Assembly: GCA_944364705.1 (NCBI GenBank)
Contig: CALVWH010000037.1
Location: 1-10,238, forward strand
Length of the DNA stretch: 10,238 nt
Source of the DNA: an uncultured Bacilli bacterium
GTDB taxonomy: Bacteria > Bacillota_I > Bacilli_A > RF39 > UBA660
Direction of reading: 5' to 3'
Part shown: piece after piece, positions 6,697-10,238 of the stretch
How positions within the stretch are numbered: position 1 is the first letter of the stretch
Layout of the letters: each line of letters starts with the position of its first letter
Translations under genes and position numbers: made by a program
Notes under the pieces: model-generated
What the model saw: only the letters and a program-made list of their open reading frames with translations
Databases searched by the model: none
Told to the model about the DNA's origin: nothing

Positions 6697-8241
6697 TTAA
6701 TGAAAAAGAACTTGAGACTCTTTTTTTAACTCGTTTATAAATGAAGATGGATTCTTTTTCGGAACCAATAAATAAATATGATGTTTGGTTCTTGTCAAAG
6801 CTACGTAAAATAGCCTTCTTTCTTCTGGATATTTGATGGGTTCTTTTTGGGTTTCTTTGAGTCTTTTCATCATTTTTTCATCTTGAATTTTTGATGGAAA
6901 TCCATAGATCGTATCTTCTAAATTTAATAAAATACATTCTTCAAATCCCAATCCTTTTGCACTATGAATCGTCAAAAACGTCAAATCGCTTTCTGGATAT
7001 AACGTACAAATCAACCGATTGTTTCGCATCGCAAAAAAAGAACTTTCCAAAAGAAATTTACAATCTTCTTGATATCTTCCCATCAATAAAATGGATTTTT
7101 TTCTATTTTTTTTTATAATTTTGATCACCTGATGAAGTTTTTCTGCTTGGTTTTTATAGAAAAAAATTTGAACAGGATAATTTAAATGTTTTTTCGAATA
7201 TAAATTTTTTTCTAATTGTTTTGTATTCTTTAAAATAAAATGACTCGCAACATCAATTAATTCTTGACTATTTCGATAAGTCTCATGAATAGTCAAAAGT
7301 TTTCCACTTGGAAAATATTTTAAAAAGTCCATAAATAAAGATACTTGCGATCCAGAGAAACCAAAAATCGCTTGAAAATCATCGCCAACGGCCATTATTT
7401 TTAAATCGTTACACTCTGATAATTTTTTTACAAGTAAAAAACGCTGATAAGAAATATCTTGATATTCATCGATGATCAAATATCGATAAGGAAACGATTC
7501 TTTTTGGCAAGATAAGGTTTGATCAGCAAGAGAAATCATATCTTCAAAATCGATTTTCTTTAATTGGGTTAATTTTTTTTGATAAAAAAGAAAACAATCG
7601 TTTAAAATTTTCCATTTCAATTTTTCTTTGAATCGCGTATGTTTTTGGTAAAAAGAAAAGGTAGATATGGGATCTTTATTTCCTTTTAAATAAGAAAAAA
7701 AAGGAAGAAGAAATTTTAAAATAAAAAAAGAAAAAACAGGTTCTTCTCCTTTTTTAAATTTTTGATACTCTTCTTTTAATCGATATTTTTTATTGAAACA
7801 TAGAAATAGTTTGTTTCGAAAAAAAGGATCTTTTATGTTTTCTTTCAGAAATTCACAAAAGATTTTTTGTTTTTCTGGATCCGTGATTACAGAAAATGAC
7901 TTTTTGTTTTTCTTTAAAATTTGATAACCTAATTTATGAAAGGTCCAAACCGAAACGTTAGAAAAACCAAAGTCTTCTTGAATTCGTTTTCGAATTTCTT
8001 CGGTTGCTTTTCTGGTAAAGGAAAGAACCAAAATCTCTTTTTCTAAAACTTTTTTAATCTCGATTAAATACTTCACTTTAGCAGCCATGGTCGTTGTTTT
8101 ACCACTTCCTGCTCCAGCAAGAACTAATAAATATTTTGAATTGTCAAGAAGAACGTCTCTTTGACATTCATCTAAAACAATCAGAGGATCTACAGAATCA
8201 AACATATGGTCAAAATAAAAGGTTAAACTGTCTTTTTCCAT
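6697..8241 (-). CDS. Compact UvrD/Rep-superfamily (helicase IV-like) DNA helicase
   Basis: A 514-aa SF1A ATP-dependent DNA helicase with a full motif set: Q-motif Gln27, Walker A AGAGSGKTT (Lys48), motif Ia VLSFTRKAT (72-80), a VWTFHKLG segment (98-105), motif II DEYQD (258-262), motif III GDDFQAIFGFSG (286-297), motif IV HETYRNSQE (319-327), motif V TIHSAKG (424-430) and motif VI ERRLFYVALTRTK (474-486). It is far shorter than UvrD/PcrA (~720 aa). The segment between motifs IV and V, which usually holds subdomain 2B, is only about 95 residues. The TFHKLG and GDDFQAIFGFSG patterns resemble E. coli helicase IV without its N-terminal domain. A DNA repair or fork-restart role is inferred from the family. 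The start is supported by AAGGA (8253-8249), 7 nt from ATG. The ORF is intact. Confidence 0.9.
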   Translation of the reverse strand: MEKDSLTFYFDHMFDSVDPLIVLDECQRDVLLDNSKYLLVLAGAGSGKTTTMAAKVKYLIEIKKVLEKEILVLSFTRKATEEIRKRIQEDFGFSNVSVWTFHKLGYQILKKNKKSFSVITDPEKQKIFCEFLKENIKDPFFRNKLFLCFNKKYRLKEEYQKFKKGEEPVFSFFILKFLLPFFSYLKGNKDPISTFSFYQKHTRFKEKLKWKILNDCFLFYQKKLTQLKKIDFEDMISLADQTLSCQKESFPYRYLIIDEYQDISYQRFLLVKKLSECNDLKIMAVGDDFQAIFGFSGSQVSLFMDFLKYFPSGKLLTIHETYRNSQELIDVASHFILKNTKQLEKNLYSKKHLNYPVQIFFYKNQAEKLHQVIKIIKKNRKKSILLMGRYQEDCKFLLESSFFAMRNNRLICTLYPESDLTFLTIHSAKGLGFEECILLNLEDTIYGFPSKIQDEKMMKRLKETQKEPIKYPEERRLFYVALTRTKHHIYLLVPKKNPSSFINELKKESQVLFH

Positions 8242-8262
8242 ATTATTATCCTTCTATTTTTG

Positions 8263-8291
8263 ATTGTAAAATCCTTGTTTTTTTTTGACAT
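8263..8291 (-). promoter_or_regulatory. Candidate promoter of the helicase gene
   Basis: On the minus strand ATGTCA (8291-8286), 17 bp and TACAAT (8268-8263) form a moderate sigma-A match (4/6 and 5/6). The predicted start near 8256 lies about 3 nt before the AAGGA ribosome site. The -35 element falls within the proximal copy of the tandem repeat at 8281-8300. A promoter is expected here because a strong terminator ends the upstream operon at 8343. Confidence 0.45.
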
Positions 8292-8300
8292 TTTTTGACA
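8281..8300. repeat. Tandem 10-bp direct repeat upstream of the helicase gene
   Basis: Two perfect, adjacent copies of TTTTTTGACA on the plus strand, one helical turn apart, sit 40-60 bp upstream of the helicase start codon and overlap its candidate -35 region. They could be a regulator binding site or simply an A/T-tract duplication. Confidence 0.6.
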
Positions 8301-8342
8301 ATATAGAAAAATCTAATTTTGTATATCTTGCGAAAATATTAC

Positions 8343-8367
8343 AAAAAAAGGAGTATTTTTATACTCC
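8343..8367 (-). terminator. Intrinsic terminator overlapping the stop codon of the SDR gene
   Basis: On the minus strand GGAGTAT (8367-8361), loop AAAA and ATACTCC (8356-8350) form a perfect 7-bp stem followed by TTTTTTT (8349-8343). The left arm contains the last two sense codons of the SDR gene and the start of its TAA stop. It closes the three-gene operon coming from 10188 and separates it from the helicase gene. Confidence 0.92.
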
Positions 8368-9147
8368 CATACTTCCTGATGTTTCCGGTAACGTAGATCC
8401 TCCTGAAATTACAATCCCTTCTCCTGTGATATAAGAAGCCTCTGGGCTTGCTAAAAAAGCAGCAAGTTCTCCAAGTTCTAAAATGGTTCCAAGTCTTCCC
8501 ATAGGAATTCCTCTAGCAATTCCTTCGATTACCGCTTCTGGATTTTCTGGATTTGTTTGTTTGGCCATTTGATCAACCATTGGTGTGCGAATATAACCAG
8601 GTAAAATCGCATTTACGCGAATATGATCCCCTACAAGTTCCATCGCAAGTGCTTTCGTAAATCCGATCAAAGCCGCTTTTGTCGTCGCATAAGCAACTTC
8701 TCCCGTATCCGCAACCATTGGTCCGGTAACACTAGATAAATTTACGATATTCCCTTGAACTTTTTTTAAATATGGTAAACATGCTTTCGTAACATTCCAA
8801 GTTCCTTTTATGTTAATATCAAAATGAAAATCACGAACTTCATTGGTCATGGTTTCAAAAGGTTCTAAACGGCATACTCCCGCATTATTGACTAAAATAT
8901 CAATTTTTCCATAATATTCGGCAATTTTGTCAATCGCACTTTTTACTTTTTCTTCTTCCCGAATATCCACTTGACAACCTTTCACATCATACCCATTTTC
9001 ACGAAGTTCTTTTACCGTATCGGTAATTTTTGGATCTTTATCTAAGATTGCAACCTTCGCACCATATTTTAAAAATACGTTTACAATTCCAAGGCCATTT
9101 CCCATAGCTCCACCAGTCACGACTGCAATTTTTCCATCAAGTTTCAT
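8359..9147 (-). CDS. ucpA: UcpA-like short-chain dehydrogenase/reductase
   Basis: A 262-aa classical SDR, the normal family length: a Rossmann-fold NAD(P)-dependent oxidoreductase. Visible motifs are the cofactor loop TGGAMGNGLG (11-20), NNAG (87-90), structural Asn112 in DINIKG, and catalytic Ser139, Tyr153 and Lys157 (YATTK). From memory, the closest well-known relative is E. coli UcpA: shared stretches include NNAGVCRL, DINIKG, WNVTKA, SSVTG and a C-terminal GGSTLPET tail. UcpA's physiological substrate is not established, so none is given here. The ATG at 9147 follows the upstream stop by 2 nt. Its ribosome site AAAGGGGA is encoded in the last codons of the preceding gene, so translation is probably coupled. 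It is the last gene of its operon. The symbol reflects homology, not proven function. Confidence 0.9.
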   Translation of the reverse strand: MKLDGKIAVVTGGAMGNGLGIVNVFLKYGAKVAILDKDPKITDTVKELRENGYDVKGCQVDIREEEKVKSAIDKIAEYYGKIDILVNNAGVCRLEPFETMTNEVRDFHFDINIKGTWNVTKACLPYLKKVQGNIVNLSSVTGPMVADTGEVAYATTKAALIGFTKALAMELVGDHIRVNAILPGYIRTPMVDQMAKQTNPENPEAVIEGIARGIPMGRLGTILELGELAAFLASPEASYITGEGIVISGGSTLPETSGSMGV

Positions 9148-9149
9148 AT

Positions 9150-9854
9150 TTATTCCCCTTTCAAAATATCTTTTATATAATAGTTATCTTTCCCCAAAAC
9201 AATCGTAAAATTCTTACTTGTTTCATATTCTGGCGAAATAGATGCTAATTGATTGGTGTCTAAGACTTTATATTGATACTTTGCTTGATATTCCTCTCCT
9301 TCGTTAATTACCTCAAGTAAAGTACATGTAATTTCAACATTTGAAATTGGTAAATAACGTCCTGACATATGCTCGGTATGTTCTATTAACAAATTTTGAC
9401 TTTCCTCATGTTCATATTGCATTGGATTTTTTGAAAGAAAAGTATGGTAATCCTCACTTTTCGTAAAATCCTTAAGATTAAAATAAGAATCCATGTAAGC
9501 ATCAATATCTTCCTCTTTATATGAAGAAACACCATCGTTATCGGTCATTTTTCCATCTTCAAATAATAACCATAATACATAATTTAATTTTTCTTCCTTC
9601 GATGCAATCGATATATCAAAAGGACTTAACATAAGGTTTTTTGTATAAGAATTATTCACAAAAGAGTCTAAATACCTCTCCACTTCAGAGCGAACTTGCT
9701 CCATATTCTCCTCTTTTGGTTCTTCTACTTTTTGAATAATTTTATTTTCTTCTAATAACTTATCGATTTGTCTTTTTTGATCATAAATAATATAAATCAG
9801 TAAAGAAAAGACAATCGCAAAGCAAAAAATAAAGACATAAATAATTTTTTTCAT
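9150..9854 (-). CDS. Membrane-anchored protein of unknown function
   Basis: I do not recognise this 234-aa protein. It begins MKK, followed by one hydrophobic helix (about residues 4-24), then a charged, probably coiled segment (about 25-60: DQKRQIDKLLEEN and similar) and a mostly acidic soluble region to the C-terminus. This suggests an N-in, C-out single-pass anchor with an extracytoplasmic domain. A cysteine in the hydrophobic segment lacks a convincing lipobox. The soluble part has no motif I can assign; it is rich in Tyr, Glu and Asp. The ATG at 9854 is chosen over one at 9872 because an AAGGGGA ribosome site sits 6 nt before it. It lies 24 bp after the small membrane gene and 2 bp before the SDR start, so it is an operon member. 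Confidence 0.82.
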   Translation of the reverse strand: MKKIIYVFIFCFAIVFSLLIYIIYDQKRQIDKLLEENKIIQKVEEPKEENMEQVRSEVERYLDSFVNNSYTKNLMLSPFDISIASKEEKLNYVLWLLFEDGKMTDNDGVSSYKEEDIDAYMDSYFNLKDFTKSEDYHTFLSKNPMQYEHEESQNLLIEHTEHMSGRYLPISNVEITCTLLEVINEGEEYQAKYQYKVLDTNQLASISPEYETSKNFTIVLGKDNYYIKDILKGE

Positions 9855-9878
9855 AAAAGATCCCCTTCCCATGATTTC

Positions 9879-10188
9879 TTATTTATTTTGGATCAATTTA
9901 TTATATTTTACTGAATGAAAGAAAACAAACAATCCTAATAAAAAGTCAATAAGATCCAAAAGCAAAATGGTCAGTATCATGAAAACGCCAACAACAATTC
10001 CGATGATTCCAGCCATTTTTTCTATTTTTTGCAAAATAATACCCAGCAAGAAACAAAATAGCATAAACAATAGAAAAGTAATTAAAAGGACCATGAAAAA
10101 TAGAATAAGCAACAACAATTAATTGTAAAGCAAACAAAACAATCATATCATTTTTTAAATTTCTTTGTGCCTTTTCAAAATCACTCAT
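9879..10188 (-). pseudogene. Small multi-pass membrane protein gene with a one-base frameshift
   Basis: Two overlapping minus-strand frames read as one gene broken in the middle. The first (from ATG 10188) encodes MSDFEKAQRN and two hydrophobic helices up to about residue 54, then degenerates into a polar sequence and stops at 9946. The second frame carries the natural continuation, MAGIIGIVVGV with one or two more helices and a basic tail, ending at a TAA at 9879-9881. The whole interval is 310 bases, one more than 103 codons including the stop, and the switch falls at two A6 runs (plus-strand T6 at 10016-10021 and 10025-10030). Removing one A restores a ~102-aa, 3-4-helix protein. The AAGGAGGG ribosome site 7 nt before ATG is excellent, arguing for recent loss, transcript slippage or a sequence error rather than old decay. 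The product family is not recognised. Confidence 0.75.
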
Positions 10189-10201
10189 CTTTCTCCCTCC
10201 T

Positions 10202-10217
10202 TACTATAAATATAGTA
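10202..10217. promoter_or_regulatory. Inverted repeat overlapping a possible -10 box
   Basis: TACTATA and TATAGTA form a perfect 7-bp inverted repeat with a 2-bp centre directly upstream of the AAGGAGGG ribosome site of the small membrane gene. It overlaps two possible minus-strand -10 boxes, TATATT (10214-10209) and TATAGT (10208-10203). No good -35 is visible before the window ends at 10238. It may be an operator or just an AT-rich dyad. Confidence 0.4.
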
Positions 10218-10238
10218 GCATTTCTATAAAGGGAAGTA

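Noticed and set aside
8285..8326. Plus-strand promoter from TTGACA copies to a downstream TATAT
   Set aside because: The spacings (about 11 or 21 bp) do not fit sigma-A and no plus-strand gene follows.
9946..10118. Two separate overlapping small membrane genes on the minus strand
   Set aside because: The hydrophobic start of the 10118 frame is a shadow of the first frame's membrane helices, and the polar tail of the 10188 frame is out-of-frame reading of the second. One frameshifted gene explains both better.

Overview
The window is a compact, AT-rich stretch (by eye about 30% G+C) in which every supported gene lies on the minus strand, so transcription runs from high to low coordinates. TGA serves as an ordinary stop (for example at the end of the MTA/SAH nucleosidase gene) and Trp is TGG, so this is genetic code 11. 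Strong AAGGAGG-type ribosome sites, sigma-A-like promoters, a YfhO-family membrane protein, a Gram-positive-style prepilin and a YnbB-family enzyme point to a low-G+C member of the Firmicutes/Bacilli. An uncultured gut lineage near the Erysipelotrichia or RF39-type Bacilli is my guess; it is inference, not identification.

Layout in order of transcription. (1) 10188 to 8359 looks like a three-gene operon: a small membrane protein gene broken by a one-base frameshift, an unrecognised membrane-anchored 234-aa protein, and a UcpA-like short-chain dehydrogenase/reductase. It ends in a strong intrinsic terminator whose stem includes the stop codon. (2) 8241 to 4745 holds a compact 514-aa UvrD/Rep-superfamily helicase resembling the motor of helicase IV. 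After an internal promoter come a PLP-dependent YnbB/'methionine gamma-lyase' family enzyme and a methylthioadenosine/S-adenosylhomocysteine nucleosidase, with overlapping stop and start codons. (3) 4655 to 3159 is the glycolytic cofactor-independent phosphoglycerate mutase gpmI with its own promoter. (4) 3071 to 2688 is an orphan type IV prepilin-like gene with the best promoter and ribosome site in the window. (5) 2582 to 57 is a large YfhO-type multi-pass membrane protein with its own promoter and a terminator near the left edge.

The genes form small, separately promoted units of mostly core function: glycolysis, sulfur/SAM recycling, DNA unwinding, envelope glycosylation and a pilin. I see no rRNA, tRNA, CRISPR array, insertion sequence, phage gene or obvious defence system. 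No intergenic gap exceeds about 120 bases; the longest, 8242-8358, holds the helicase promoter region with a tandem 10-bp repeat. The points most worth a second look are the frameshifted small membrane gene, the orphan pilin, a Gly-to-Val change beside a metal ligand in GpmI, the size of the helicase, and very short predicted 5' leaders. I do not see convincing evidence of a wholly new system.
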